Source: Veillonella parvula
GTDB taxonomy: Bacteria; Bacillota; Negativicutes; Veillonellales; Veillonellaceae
Reading direction: 5' to 3'
DNA: 64,000 nt
Assembly: GCF_902810435.1 (NCBI RefSeq)
Contig: NZ_LR778174.1
Span: forward strand, 607,501 to 671,500
This document shows, one piece after another, positions 1 through 8,661 of this stretch (positions are counted from its first letter, which is position 1; every line of letters starts with the position of its first letter). The translations under genes and the position numbers were made by a program. Below the pieces are notes generated by a model, which was not told where the DNA came from, made no database searches, and saw only the letters and a program-made list of their open reading frames with translations.

Positions 1-21
1 AGGTAAAAGTTAGGTAGACAT

Positions 22-48
22 AAGAGCCCTTGAGAAAGGGCTCTTTTC
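22..48 (+). terminator. Intrinsic terminator of an upstream gene
   Basis: A perfect 10-bp stem (22-31 with 36-45) closed by a GAGA loop runs into a T-rich tract. It ends a transcription unit lying before the window. Confidence 0.85.
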
Positions 49-93
49 CTTTAATAATCACTATTATTTTATCGATTAAAAGGCCTTTATTTC

Positions 94-122
94 TTGACAG
101 AGTATGTAATATTTGTTAAACT
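94..122 (+). promoter_or_regulatory. Promoter of tRNA-Trp
   Basis: A consensus -35 TTGACA (94-99) is followed after 17 bp by TAAACT (117-122), about 30 bp before the mature tRNA. A small inverted repeat (ATCAAGC/GCTTGAT) lies between promoter and tRNA and may belong to the 5' leader. Confidence 0.7.
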
Positions 123-153
123 AATCAAGTATCAAGCAAAGCTTGATGAACAT

Positions 154-229
154 AGGGGTATAGCTCAATTGGTAGAGTAGCGGTCTCCAAAACCGTTGGT
201 TGTGGGTTCAAGTCCTACTGCCCCTGCCA
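154..229 (+). tRNA. tRNA-Trp (anticodon CCA)
   Basis: Cloverleaf: acceptor AGGGGTA (154-160) pairs with TGCCCCT (219-225). The anticodon loop CTCCAAA gives CCA at 187-189. The T arm has GGTTCAAGTCC, and the CCA tail is encoded at 227-229. A UUCG-capped hairpin (about 236-260) follows it and may be a processing or pausing signal; no T-run follows. Confidence 0.95.
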
Positions 230-293
230 AATTTTGGATGGCGGTCTTCGGACCGCATGTCCATAAAATTACTCAAAAAATATTAAAAAATGC

Positions 294-322
294 TTGCGTA
301 GCTGCAATCATTATGTTAATAT
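294..322 (+). promoter_or_regulatory. Promoter of tRNA-Arg(ACG)
   Basis: TTGCGT (294-299), a 17-bp spacer and TAATAT (317-322) sit 20 bp before the tRNA, so this tRNA probably has its own promoter. Confidence 0.6.
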
Positions 323-341
323 AAGTGAGTACCTTGTACAT

Positions 342-418
342 GACTCAGTAGCTCAGCTGGATAGAGCGTTTGACTACGAATCAAAAGGCCAGGGGTTCGA
401 ATCCCTTCTGGGTCACCA
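342..418 (+). tRNA. tRNA-Arg (anticodon ACG)
   Basis: Acceptor GACTCAG (342-348) pairs with CTGGGTC (408-414). The anticodon loop CTACGAA gives ACG at 376-378, normally deaminated to ICG to read CGN codons. The CCA end is encoded at 416-418. Confidence 0.95.
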
Positions 419-422
419 AATT

Positions 423-452
423 AAAGCATCACAGTAATGTGGTGCTTTTTTA
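423..452 (+). terminator. Terminator after tRNA-Arg(ACG)
   Basis: The stem AAGCATCACA/TGTGGTGCTT with a GTAA loop is followed by a T-run. Confidence 0.85.
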
Positions 453-473
453 TTTTGCTTTTTATATGTATAT

Positions 474-507
474 AAAGGACTCTACATATTTATGTAGGGT
501 CCTTTTA
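474..507 (-). terminator. Hairpin terminator, probably for the minus-strand XRE gene
   Basis: A near-perfect 15-bp stem (474-488 with 492-506) lies 37 bp beyond the stop codon of the minus-strand regulator. A/T tracts flank both sides, so it could work in both directions. Confidence 0.65.
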
Positions 508-543
508 TGAGCTAATAATCTTTATTTAATTAACTAAGTTTTA

Positions 544-822
544 TTATTTCGCATGTGGCTGATCTGATTCAGCTACTACGTTAACGACGATTTCTTGATC
601 TGCAGAAATAAGATTCATAATGATGGGGATTGGCTGTCCGATGGCTTCAGCTATAGCTTTAATTTGTCGCATTGCAACAGGATGAGGTGTCGTTCCATCG
701 CTTTGAAATAATTCTTCCAATTGGTTGATTTCTGTTTGCCTTAGATTCGATTTATTTGCGAATTCTTCAACCGTCATATTATGTTGTTCGCGATAGCTTT
801 TAATGATTTCACCGATATACAT
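544..822 (-). CDS. Small XRE-family helix-turn-helix regulator
   Basis: This 92-residue protein resembles a Cro/CI-type helix-turn-helix domain: an N-terminal IGEIIKSYREQ helix, then MTVEEFANKSNL and a recognition-helix-like TEINQLEEL (about residues 15-40). A hydrophobic C-terminal half may dimerise. The start at 822 is chosen because GGAGG lies about 6 bp upstream; a GTG 12 bases earlier overlaps that site. It is divergent from the export operon that begins at 991, so local control of that operon is plausible but not shown. No ligand domain is present. Confidence 0.7.
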   Translation of the reverse strand: MYIGEIIKSYREQHNMTVEEFANKSNLRQTEINQLEELFQSDGTTPHPVAMRQIKAIAEAIGQPIPIIMNLISADQEIVVNVVAESDQPHAK

Positions 823-913
823 AATCGCCTCCACTTGAATTATATTAATACATTTTTATTTTATGTGAAAGTTTGATAAAACTCAAGTTAGATTAAAATG
901 ATACTTCATATTA

Positions 914-941
914 TTGATACATAATGGTTTTATATTATAAG
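914..941 (+). promoter_or_regulatory. Candidate promoter of the export operon
   Basis: TTGATA (914-919) and TATAAG (936-941) are 16 bp apart, about 50 bp before the first gene, in an AT-rich divergent intergenic region where the neighbouring XRE protein could bind. Confidence 0.45.
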
Positions 942-990
942 ATGAACATATAATGATACTGAAATATATGGAAATGAAAAGAGGTTTGCT

Positions 991-2691
991 ATGATGACGA
1001 ATAGAAAACAACTTTTAATTGTTTATATATGTTTAGCATTAGGGGCTTGGAGTGCTAGCGCGGGCGTCAGTTTTAGTCAATCAAACGGCGATGCAAATCG
1101 AACGAGTCGAGATAATACGACAGTACAGCATAGGTCTGAAAAAACTGTTGACGATTCTGACCAAGGCAGTTCTGTCATTGCATCGTATTACAAGGATGGC
1201 AAAAAAAAGAAGAAAAAGAGCACTGCTGCTGAAGAGCCTAAGCTTTCAGAGAAACAAAAAGCAACTAAAGAATTGAATGAACATTCTTGGGTAGAGGAAG
1301 CGGGAAAACATCCGTTACCGTATGAGGTTGTAGAAGGGAAAGCGGTCAGTGAAGAAGAATTAGCCCACTGGTGGAAGGTTTTTAACGATCCTGTCTTGGA
1401 TCAATTAATTGATTTGACCCTCAAAAATAATCGGCAGTTAGAGGTAGCTCGTTCTCGAGTTAGACAAGGGCGGTTACAGTTGGGTATTGCTGAAGCACAG
1501 CGATTACCTTGGCTAGATGCTTCCGGTTCATGGTCGGTTAATAGAGGTCAGGGCGAATGGGATTCGGACCGAGAAGCAATAAAGAATTTGCCTATACCTG
1601 ATAAGATGACGAGAAATGTAGAAACCGGTAAATTAGGAATTGATGCGCGATGGGAAATTGATATATTCGGGAGACAAAAAGCAAAATCACGAGCTGCATC
1701 GAATTCGTTACAAGCATCACAGGCGGATTTATATTCCACCTGGGTATCATTGAGCGCGGAAACAGCATTACAGTATATGTCGTTAAGAACTTTACAGGAG
1801 CAATTGCGCATAACGGAAGAGGATGTGAAGCGTCAGCAGGAAGCGTTGGAACTGATTAAGATAAACTATCAGTCTGGTATTATCAACGAATTACCTGTAC
1901 AACAGGCTACATATGCATTATCTCAGACTCAAGCGGAGATTCCTTCATTAAAGAAAAATATAGCTTCCACAATGTCCGCGCTCTCTATATTGACGGGAAC
2001 GGTTCCGGGTGAGGTTGACGGGTTATTGATGGAAAATACTTCATTACCTGCGGTGGATCCACACATGTTTATCGGTATACCGGCGGAAGCTTTACGACAA
2101 CGGCCTGATATTCAGGCGGCGGAACGACGTATTGCGGCACAACAACAGAAAACCAAGGCTGCAAAGGCTGACCTTAAGCCTAGATTTTCATTAAATGGCA
2201 GTATAGGCTTGGAGTCGTTTTCATCGGGAGGTCTTATTTCGGCTATCGGTAAAATGATAGGAATAGGACCATCTATCACTATGCCTATTTTCAATGCCGG
2301 TGCTATTCGTAAGAATATAAAGGTACAAACAGAAAAGGAACAGGAATACTTGGCACTTTACGAAGAGACTGTTTTGAAAGCTGTAGGGGAGGTCCGAAAT
2401 GCGGTAACGGATGCATCTCAGGATCATATTAAGTCTGAGGAATTGAAATCTGCTGTAGAATCTGCACAGCAAGCAGAATCTTTGGCGCAAACCAATTTTG
2501 ACTCCGGTCTTAGCGATTACTTAAGTGTTCTTGATGCACGACGAAATGTATTGTCTGCAAGGCGGCAATATATCATGAGTCGGGGGCAAGAGTTTGCTGA
2601 TACCGTTCGTTTATTCAAATCCTTAGGCGGTGGTTGGGAAGCCATGGACATGGATCAGGAGGCAGAGGCGGACTCGCATGCTAAGAAATAG
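991..2691 (+). CDS. TolC/NodT-type outer-membrane efflux protein
   Basis: This 566-residue outer-membrane factor would form the trimeric exit duct of the exporter encoded downstream. An N-terminal signal peptide (cleavage probably near the Ala-Ser-Ala at residue 24) precedes a charged linker and two repeated OEP domains (about 110-320 and 340-545) rich in long helices. The motif AEALRQRPDIQAAERR is typical of the family's second repeat. The linker holds six consecutive lysines (residues 71-76), encoded by an eight-A run at 1201-1208. SD AGAGG sits 6 bp upstream. It is first in a tightly packed operon with an adaptor and ABC genes, so export of a drug, lipid or toxic compound is likely; the substrate is unknown. 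Confidence 0.9.
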   Translation: MMTNRKQLLIVYICLALGAWSASAGVSFSQSNGDANRTSRDNTTVQHRSEKTVDDSDQGSSVIASYYKDGKKKKKKSTAAEEPKLSEKQKATKELNEHSWVEEAGKHPLPYEVVEGKAVSEEELAHWWKVFNDPVLDQLIDLTLKNNRQLEVARSRVRQGRLQLGIAEAQRLPWLDASGSWSVNRGQGEWDSDREAIKNLPIPDKMTRNVETGKLGIDARWEIDIFGRQKAKSRAASNSLQASQADLYSTWVSLSAETALQYMSLRTLQEQLRITEEDVKRQQEALELIKINYQSGIINELPVQQATYALSQTQAEIPSLKKNIASTMSALSILTGTVPGEVDGLLMENTSLPAVDPHMFIGIPAEALRQRPDIQAAERRIAAQQQKTKAAKADLKPRFSLNGSIGLESFSSGGLISAIGKMIGIGPSITMPIFNAGAIRKNIKVQTEKEQEYLALYEETVLKAVGEVRNAVTDASQDHIKSEELKSAVESAQQAESLAQTNFDSGLSDYLSVLDARRNVLSARRQYIMSRGQEFADTVRLFKSLGGGWEAMDMDQEAEADSHAKK

Positions 2692-2712
2692 TGTGAGAAA
2701 CGGGGAATGATT

Positions 2713-3753
2713 ATGAAAGAGAAACTTGATGTCCTTAAACGTTGGATGGCGAATAATAAAAAAAAGTGCGTAGGTATAATGATTGCTTTTCTAATAATTT
2801 TGGGTGGCGTAGGATATTATGCTTATAATCAATACGAAGCGTACATGGCCTCTCATCACATCGTGTTGCAAGGTAATGTGAATCTGCGGGAAGTGAATGT
2901 TGCATTTCGGGGAAGTGATCGGATTGCCAGCCTTTTGGTGGATGAAGGTGCGGTCGTGAGCCAAGGGCAGATTTTGGGGTATTTACATTCTGATGAATTG
3001 AATCTTGCTGTACAGAAGGCTAAGGCTACCATTGCGGCACAGAAAGCTATAGTGGACAAGTTGCAAGCAGGCAGTAGACCAGAAGAAATCGCGCAAGCAT
3101 CGGCACGAGTTACATCTGCAGAAGCTGCGTTAGCTCAATCGAAACAAGAAGCAGAGAAGTTACAAAAATCATATAATGCTTCAAATGGTAAGGCCGTCAG
3201 TCGACAGTCTGTAGATGATATACAGGCGAAGGTGAAAGTATCGGAAGCCAAATTAAATGAGGCTCAGCAAGCATACAATTTAGCTGTCGCAGGGCCAAGA
3301 CAGGAAGATATAGCACAGGCCCAAGCACAATTGGATTCGATGAAAAGTGAATTGGCTCGTCAGGAGTTTTTGTTAAACCAAACTGTATTAACGGCTCCTA
3401 TAGACGGTGTTATAACGGCCCGATTATTACAGGTCGGTGATATGGCTTCACCGAATACACCTGTATTTAAGTTAGCTGAGAATACTAAGAAATGGATCCG
3501 TGTGTATGTGAACGAACGGGATTTAGGGAAAATTTATAATGGTATGGATGCGAATGTGACGACGGATACCAATAAGAATGAACCGATTCACGGCACAATC
3601 GGATATATATCCTCCGTAGCGGAATTTACACCTAAATCGGTAGAAACGGAGGATGTGCGTACTACACTTGTGTATGAAGTGCGGGTATATGTGGATGACC
3701 CGAATAATCGCCTTCGTTTAGGAATGCCTGCCACTGTTTCCATTGATATATAG
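2713..3753 (+). CDS. HlyD-family periplasmic adaptor of an ABC exporter
   Basis: This membrane-fusion protein (346 residues) links the inner-membrane ABC transporter to the outer-membrane factor. It has one N-terminal transmembrane helix (about residues 18-38) and a first lipoyl/barrel half near 50-95. An Ala/Gln/Lys-rich coiled-coil hairpin (about 95-220) contains two QEDIA/PEEIAQA repeats. The second lipoyl half starts around LTAPIDGVI, followed by a beta-barrel. The start at 2713 has GGGG 7 bp upstream; the ATG at 2707 is too close to that site. It resembles YhiI/YbhG adaptors that pair with YbhF-type ATPases, as seen next door. Confidence 0.9.
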   Translation: MKEKLDVLKRWMANNKKKCVGIMIAFLIILGGVGYYAYNQYEAYMASHHIVLQGNVNLREVNVAFRGSDRIASLLVDEGAVVSQGQILGYLHSDELNLAVQKAKATIAAQKAIVDKLQAGSRPEEIAQASARVTSAEAALAQSKQEAEKLQKSYNASNGKAVSRQSVDDIQAKVKVSEAKLNEAQQAYNLAVAGPRQEDIAQAQAQLDSMKSELARQEFLLNQTVLTAPIDGVITARLLQVGDMASPNTPVFKLAENTKKWIRVYVNERDLGKIYNGMDANVTTDTNKNEPIHGTIGYISSVAEFTPKSVETEDVRTTLVYEVRVYVDDPNNRLRLGMPATVSIDI

Positions 3754-3762
3754 AGGTGTGCG

Positions 3763-5562
3763 GTGAATGATGTATATGCAATCAAAGCGTCACAATTATA
3801 TAAAGAATTTCCCATTGTTGGAGCTGATCCTATAATAGCATTGGACCATTTGGATTTTAAAATTCGGAAAGGCTGTTTAACTGCGTTGGTTGGGCCAGAT
3901 GGGGCGGGGAAAACGACTTTGATTCGTTTAATTGCAGGTTTATTGGATGCCACGTCTGGCTCTTTAGATGTCCTTGGAATGAATGTGAAAGCATATTCGC
4001 AGGAAGTTCAAGATAAACTCAGTTATATGCCTCAGAAGTTTGGGCTTTATGAGGAATTATCCGTCAGTGAAAACATGAATCTCTATGCAGATTTACATGG
4101 TGTCCCTTTGGGGGAGAGAACGGAACGGTTCGAAAAATTACTGCATATGACGGGGCTATCAAAATTTACTAAGCGTCCTGCCGGTAAATTGTCGGGCGGT
4201 ATGAAGCAAAAGCTTAGTTTAGCCTGTACCTTGGTGCGTTCTCCAGAGTTATTATTGCTTGATGAGCCTACCGTAGGGGTCGATCCATTTTCAAGGCGAG
4301 AGTTATGGGAGATTTTAGAGTCGTTAGTACATACAGATGGAATCAGCGTACTTGTTAGTACTGCATACTTAGATGAGGCGGAGCGTTGTAAAGATGTTTT
4401 CGTCCTTAATAAAGGGCGGTTTTTAGCAACTGGGACACCGAATGAATTGACTCAAATGTCTGAGGGGCGATGCTTTCAGGTAAAAATTCCGAAGTCATTG
4501 AGCATGCGAAATGTACAGGCCGCATTGATGGATGATAGAAAATGCGTGGCAGATGCAGTTCCGGAGGCTAGTACCGTACGATATATAAAAACGAAAGAAA
4601 TGCTTTCGATTCCTTGGCTTAGCGAGTACGGTATGGAGGAACAATCAGTTCAAAGCCGTTTGGAAGATACCTTTATGATGCTGTTAAAAGAGGATGAGTT
4701 TACTTCGAAACAGAGGACTTCCCTTTTAGATACTATCGATATGGACTTGGATGAAAGTGCGATAGAGAAAGAACGAAAGCGTTTGTTGTCCCCCAATGAA
4801 ATGGTTGAGCGTCCAGTAGAAATTTCCGTATCTCATTTGGTGAGAACATTCGGTGATTTTACGGCGGTAGCTAATACATCATTTACGGTACAGCGCGGAG
4901 AAGTATTCGGATTGCTTGGACCAAACGGAGCTGGCAAGACGACGACATTTCGTATGTTGTGTGGATTATTACCTGTAACGAGCGGTGATTTACGTGTAGC
5001 TGGCGTTGATGTCGTTAAATCTCGTACGGCGGCAAGAAGCAATTTCGGATATGTAGCGCAGAAGTTTTCTTTGTACGGTAATCTGTCTGTTATGGAAAAC
5101 TTGAATTTTTTTGCCGGTGTGTACGGCCTTCACGGACAGAAGAAGCTTGATCGTATAGAAGCCGTTATCAGTGAGTTTCGTCTAAATGATGTGCGCGATA
5201 TGATAGCCGGTGATTTGCCTGGTGGTTATAAACAGCGCTTGTCCATGGCGACTGCCTTAATGCATGAGCCAAAAATTCTTTTCTTGGATGAGCCCACAAG
5301 TGGTATTGATCCTCTTACGCGGCGTAATTTCTGGCGACAGATTACTTCTTTATCAAAGCGAGGAACAACGATTATTATTACGACTCATTTTATGGATGAA
5401 TCGGAATATTGTGACCGTATTATGATTCAGGATGCAGGGAAACTCGTTGTACTGGGAACACCTGATGAAGTTAGACGGACTGCTGGCGACGAGACTTGTA
5501 CTATGGATGAAGCGTTTATCTCCGTCATACTGGAAAAACGGGAACAGGAGGAGGACGTATGA
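3763..5562 (+). CDS. ABC exporter ATPase with two fused nucleotide-binding domains
   Basis: This 599-residue protein carries two complete ABC ATPase domains, as in YbhF-type exporters. NBD1 has Walker A GPDGAGKTT (residues 44-52), signature LSGGMKQ and Walker B LLLLDEPTVGVDP. NBD2 (from about residue 355) has GPNGAGKTT (about 386-394), a changed signature LPGGYKQR and ILFLDEPTSGIDP. The non-canonical Pro in the second signature may make the two sites unequal. Translation starts at GTG 3763, with AGAGGTG upstream. Its stop overlaps the next start by 4 bases, indicating translational coupling to the permease. Confidence 0.92.
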   Translation: MNDVYAIKASQLYKEFPIVGADPIIALDHLDFKIRKGCLTALVGPDGAGKTTLIRLIAGLLDATSGSLDVLGMNVKAYSQEVQDKLSYMPQKFGLYEELSVSENMNLYADLHGVPLGERTERFEKLLHMTGLSKFTKRPAGKLSGGMKQKLSLACTLVRSPELLLLDEPTVGVDPFSRRELWEILESLVHTDGISVLVSTAYLDEAERCKDVFVLNKGRFLATGTPNELTQMSEGRCFQVKIPKSLSMRNVQAALMDDRKCVADAVPEASTVRYIKTKEMLSIPWLSEYGMEEQSVQSRLEDTFMMLLKEDEFTSKQRTSLLDTIDMDLDESAIEKERKRLLSPNEMVERPVEISVSHLVRTFGDFTAVANTSFTVQRGEVFGLLGPNGAGKTTTFRMLCGLLPVTSGDLRVAGVDVVKSRTAARSNFGYVAQKFSLYGNLSVMENLNFFAGVYGLHGQKKLDRIEAVISEFRLNDVRDMIAGDLPGGYKQRLSMATALMHEPKILFLDEPTSGIDPLTRRNFWRQITSLSKRGTTIIITTHFMDESEYCDRIMIQDAGKLVVLGTPDEVRRTAGDETCTMDEAFISVILEKREQEEDV

Positions 5563-6671
5563 ACGGATTTATAAGACGGTTTTCCTCATTGGTATATAAG
5601 GAAACCTCACAAGTATTGCGCGACCCCAGCACTATTTTGTTGGGTGTTGTACTACCTATACTACTTATCATCCTCATCGGCTCAGGGGTTACTTTGGATG
5701 TTAAACACGTGCCGATAGCAGTGGTTATGGAACGTCAAGATTCGATGACCCAAAGTGTGTATGACTCCTTATACGGCTCTGAGTACTTTCAACCTATAGC
5801 GGTTCGCGATAGAAAAACGGCGGAACTATTGATGGAAAAACGAAAGGTAGATGCCATATTGGTGATTCCACAGGACTTTTCTGATCAAATTATGCGTGGA
5901 CAAGGGAAAGTGCAGGGGATTTACTATGGTGTCGATACTTCGGTAGCGATGAGTATAGAAAGTTATGTAAACTCAGCTATTAACTTATGGGCCGTTAAGA
6001 ATATTCCGTTTATGCTACGTGGTGGATATATAACAATGAACCCTCGCATGTGGTTTAATGAGGCAAATACAAGTACCTGGTTTTTGATTCCCGGGCTTAT
6101 TATGATTATCATGACGATTGTATCCGTTTTTCTTACGGCTGTCGTTATGGCTAGAGAATGGGAACGTGGTACTTTTGAGGCTTTATTCGTTACACCAGTT
6201 AAGCCTATTGAAATTATTTTGGCTAAGGTAGTGCCTTATTATGTATTGGCCATGTTGGGGCTGTTGTTTTGCCTCGGTGTTTCGTATTTCTTTTATGAAG
6301 TACCTATGCGTGGTTCCTTATGGATCATCTGCATTGTGTCCACATTGTATTTGATTGTTTCTTTAAATATGGGACTACTTATATCTGCGTTTACGAAGAA
6401 ACAGTTCTTAGCTTGTCAAATGGCATTACTCACCAGTTTTTTACCAGCTTTAATATTGACGGGTTTTTTATTTGATCCACATTCACAACCTGTGGTGATT
6501 CAATATATTTCACGGCTTTTACCTCCTACATATTTTTTAGAATTACTGAAATCATTGTTCCTAGGTGGAAATAACTGGTATTTGATTATTAAAAATAGTG
6601 CCGTATTATCGGGGTTTGCTATTTGCTTTACAATATTGACAATTTATATTACGCGGAAGAAGGTGGAATAA
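5559..6671 (+). CDS. ABC-2 type permease (first of pair)
   Basis: This 370-residue inner-membrane permease has the ABC-2 layout: one N-terminal helix (about 25-45), a large extracytoplasmic domain, then five C-terminal helices beginning near FLIPGLIMIIMTIV. The motif REWERGTFEALFVTPV is the conserved cytoplasmic coupling element of YbhS/YbhR-like permeases. It overlaps the ATPase gene by ATGA and the next permease by one base. It probably forms a heterodimer with the downstream paralogue. Confidence 0.9.
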   Translation: MNGFIRRFSSLVYKETSQVLRDPSTILLGVVLPILLIILIGSGVTLDVKHVPIAVVMERQDSMTQSVYDSLYGSEYFQPIAVRDRKTAELLMEKRKVDAILVIPQDFSDQIMRGQGKVQGIYYGVDTSVAMSIESYVNSAINLWAVKNIPFMLRGGYITMNPRMWFNEANTSTWFLIPGLIMIIMTIVSVFLTAVVMAREWERGTFEALFVTPVKPIEIILAKVVPYYVLAMLGLLFCLGVSYFFYEVPMRGSLWIICIVSTLYLIVSLNMGLLISAFTKKQFLACQMALLTSFLPALILTGFLFDPHSQPVVIQYISRLLPPTYFLELLKSLFLGGNNWYLIIKNSAVLSGFAICFTILTIYITRKKVE

Positions 6672-7786
6672 TGAATTGGCGCCTGTATTGGAATCAAATT
6701 GTCTCCATCATATGGAAAGAGCTATTAGCCACCTTTAAAGATCCGAAAACTCGTATAATCTTACTGTTACCGGTCATTATTCAAGGGTTCCTCTTCGGTT
6801 ATGCCGCAACCTATAATCTCAACAAGGTTCCCTATGTATTGATTGATGAAAGTCATACGCAGACCGCAGCTGCATTAGAATCGACTATTAATTCATCCGG
6901 TGTTTTTGAACTGTATCAATCTGCGAACTCTCCGGATATAATCGCACCATTAATAGACTCCAACAAGGTTATTATGGCGGTTATCATACCTCAGGATTTT
7001 GAAGAAAACTTAAAGCATAAACAACCTACATCTATTACTGTTATTGTAAATGGAACGAATACAATGACTTCAGGTCTTGCCACAGCCTATATGGGGCAAA
7101 TCATTTCTCAATTCAATCAGACTTGGTTAGGTGTTGAGCATAAGGGAATCACAATTGAATCTCGTACCTGGTACAATGAAAATCAGCAGTCTTCTTGGAC
7201 TTTCTTGACAGGTCTCGTTATATTGATCAGTATGACACAAGTTATCATGTTGGGGGGGCTATCTGTGGCACGAGAACGAGAGCAGGGGACCTTTGATCAA
7301 TTATTGGTAACGCCCGTATCATCTATGCAAATTTTGGTTGCAAAGTCTATACCACCCATGTTAATAGGACTGTTTCAAAGTACTGTATTGTTATTAATAG
7401 CCATGTTTTGGTTTAAAGTTCCATTTCGGGGCAATATATTTCTTGTGTATGCCGTGTTGTTTACGTTTATAAGTAGTAGCATTGGATTGGGGTTATCTAT
7501 TTCGGCTATTGCAAAAAATATGCAGCAAGTTCTCGTATATGTTTTTGTCTTTCTTTTTCCACTAGCCTTATTGTCCGGATTAATCACACCTGTACATAAT
7601 ATGCCGAAAATATTGCAATATCTTACATATGGAAATCCTATGCGGTTTTCTGTTGAGGCAATGCGCAGAATTTATCTAGAAGGTGCAGGATTGACGGATA
7701 TTTGGTTTAACTTTATTCCTATGATTATATTAACTATTGTTACTATGTCAATGGCGGGGTGGTTGTTTAGAAATCGTGTGGGATAA
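6671..7786 (+). CDS. ABC-2 type permease (second of pair)
   Basis: Paralogue of the preceding gene, 371 residues: N-terminal helix, periplasmic domain and five C-terminal helices, with coupling motif REREQGTFDQLLVTPV. The start at 6671 is chosen because AGGTGG lies 4-9 bp upstream and TAATG overlaps the previous stop; the frame stays open 48 bases further upstream but without a ribosome site. It is the last gene of the five-gene exporter operon. No convincing intrinsic terminator follows, only a long-loop inverted repeat at 7828-7884. Confidence 0.9.
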   Translation: MNWRLYWNQIVSIIWKELLATFKDPKTRIILLLPVIIQGFLFGYAATYNLNKVPYVLIDESHTQTAAALESTINSSGVFELYQSANSPDIIAPLIDSNKVIMAVIIPQDFEENLKHKQPTSITVIVNGTNTMTSGLATAYMGQIISQFNQTWLGVEHKGITIESRTWYNENQQSSWTFLTGLVILISMTQVIMLGGLSVAREREQGTFDQLLVTPVSSMQILVAKSIPPMLIGLFQSTVLLLIAMFWFKVPFRGNIFLVYAVLFTFISSSIGLGLSISAIAKNMQQVLVYVFVFLFPLALLSGLITPVHNMPKILQYLTYGNPMRFSVEAMRRIYLEGAGLTDIWFNFIPMIILTIVTMSMAGWLFRNRVG

Positions 7787-7881
7787 GTTTGTTTTCTAGC
7801 TAGTTGAATTATTAATTTCTGTTATAACAATACGGCAGAACTATATAGCTTTTTTTTATTAATAAATATGCTTTTGCCGTA

Positions 7882-7910
7882 TTGACGAAATGAATTTAGA
7901 CTGTTAGAAT
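7882..7910 (+). promoter_or_regulatory. Promoter driving the cobalamin riboswitch
   Basis: TTGACG (7882-7887), a 17-bp spacer and TAGAAT (7905-7910) place a start near 7917, about 20 bases before the riboswitch core. The riboswitch therefore has its own strong promoter. Confidence 0.7.
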
Positions 7911-7935
7911 AAAAGCATAGAAAACATCATATTTG

Positions 7936-8085
7936 GGAATAGGTGCTGAAAAGCATAATAGAGAAGCTGGTTAAATGCCAGCACGGTCCCGCCACTGTAT
8001 GGTCGAGCGAGTCTAAATTAAGTCACTGGGAAACTGGGAAGGCTAGATGAGCGATGAAGCCGAGTCAGGAGAACTGCCTATTCAA
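7936..8085 (+). ncRNA. Cobalamin (B12) riboswitch aptamer
   Basis: The region holds, in order, the conserved blocks of the AdoCbl riboswitch: GGTGCTGAAAAGCATAATAG (7942-7961), AGCTGGTTAAATGCCAGC (a P3-like hairpin), CGGTCCCGCCACTGT (7984-7998), GTCACTGGGAAACTGGGAAG, and the B12 box near AGTCAGGAGAACTGCCT (8063-8079). Orientation is plus. It is followed by a strong terminator and then by no recognisable B12 gene, so its target appears lost, very small or unknown. Confidence 0.88.
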
Positions 8086-8131
8086 CATTCACCATTTGAC
8101 CTACGAGAGATAGGGAGGAGAAGTTAATAGC

Positions 8132-8163
8132 TCCTTTTTACGTATCCGTAAAAAGGATTTTTT
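8132..8163 (+). terminator. Riboswitch expression-platform terminator
   Basis: A perfect 11-bp stem (8132-8142 with 8147-8157), TATC loop and six T's form an intrinsic terminator about 50 bases after the B12 box. GGAGGAG just upstream (8114-8120) can pair with CTCC at 8131-8134, a possible alternative (antiterminator) pairing. B12 binding would be expected to favour termination. Confidence 0.8.
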
Positions 8164-8340
8164 AGTTCTATAGGATTTAAATTGTATTATATTTAATTTA
8201 GATTTTAGTTCTATACGACCTAAATGTCGTGCTATGGTCATGGTGGATTTACCTTCTTGGTATTACCAGCATGACGTATGTTATGACTGTTAATATATTT
8301 TATGGTAAATGTAGGGCATGCATTTATTCATCATCATCCT
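8164..8340 (+). other. Non-coding or decayed stretch controlled by the riboswitch
   Basis: No convincing gene is seen between the riboswitch terminator and the next terminator. The only open frames are tiny: 21 codons at 8302-8366 with three consecutive His codons, and a hydrophobic frame with no good start around 8212-8330. Neither has a ribosome-binding site. They could be debris of a lost B12/cobalt gene, but nothing identifies it. Confidence 0.4.
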
Positions 8341-8397
8341 AAAAAAGAGGCTGACCCAGGGTTCTAGTAGTTCGGATTCTGGGTCAGTCTCTTTTTA
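8341..8397 (+). terminator. Strong intrinsic terminator
   Basis: A 14-bp stem (AGAG then GCTGACCCAG, 8346-8359, with 8379-8392; one G-U pair) is preceded by six A's and followed by five T's. It closes the riboswitch transcription unit. Confidence 0.8.
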
Positions 8398-8617
8398 TTT
8401 TGCAAATATTAATTATCAGTAAGAACTTTTAGATTGAGACCTGTAGCGTTAAGGTTTAGATGAGGCGTTAAGCGTTAATATATATACAATTGTAGAGTTA
8501 AGAGTTTTTAGATTTAGAATTTGTTTTAGGTTTACGTAAATTGTAAGGTTTAGATAGTTATTATCCTTGGAATATATTTTTCGATGTATGAATTTTAAGT
8601 CATTTATAAAAAAATGA

Positions 8618-8646
8618 TTGACGATGAATTCCATACATGATATTAT
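8618..8646 (+). promoter_or_regulatory. Promoter of tRNA-Leu
   Basis: TTGACG (8618-8623), a 17-bp spacer and TATTAT (8641-8646) lie 15 bp before the tRNA. The preceding 8400-8600 is low-complexity DNA rich in GTTTAGAT/GTTAAG-like words, with no supported gene. Confidence 0.7.
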
Positions 8647-8661
8647 TATTTCAGTTGAGAC

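Noticed and set aside
7828-7884. Inverted repeat CAATACGGCA/TGCCGTATTG after the exporter operon as a terminator
   Set aside because: The loop is over 30 bases and no T-run follows the right arm; it also overlaps the riboswitch -35, so its role is unclear.
8302-8366. 21-codon frame with His-His-His-Pro after the riboswitch
   Set aside because: No ribosome site, and it runs into the terminator stem; kept only as a possible remnant in the riboswitch finding.
8449-8634. 61-codon minus-strand open frame before tRNA-Leu
   Set aside because: It lies in low-complexity repeats of GTTTAGAT/GTTAAG words, has no ribosome site and gives an Asn/Ile/Leu-rich peptide without a family.
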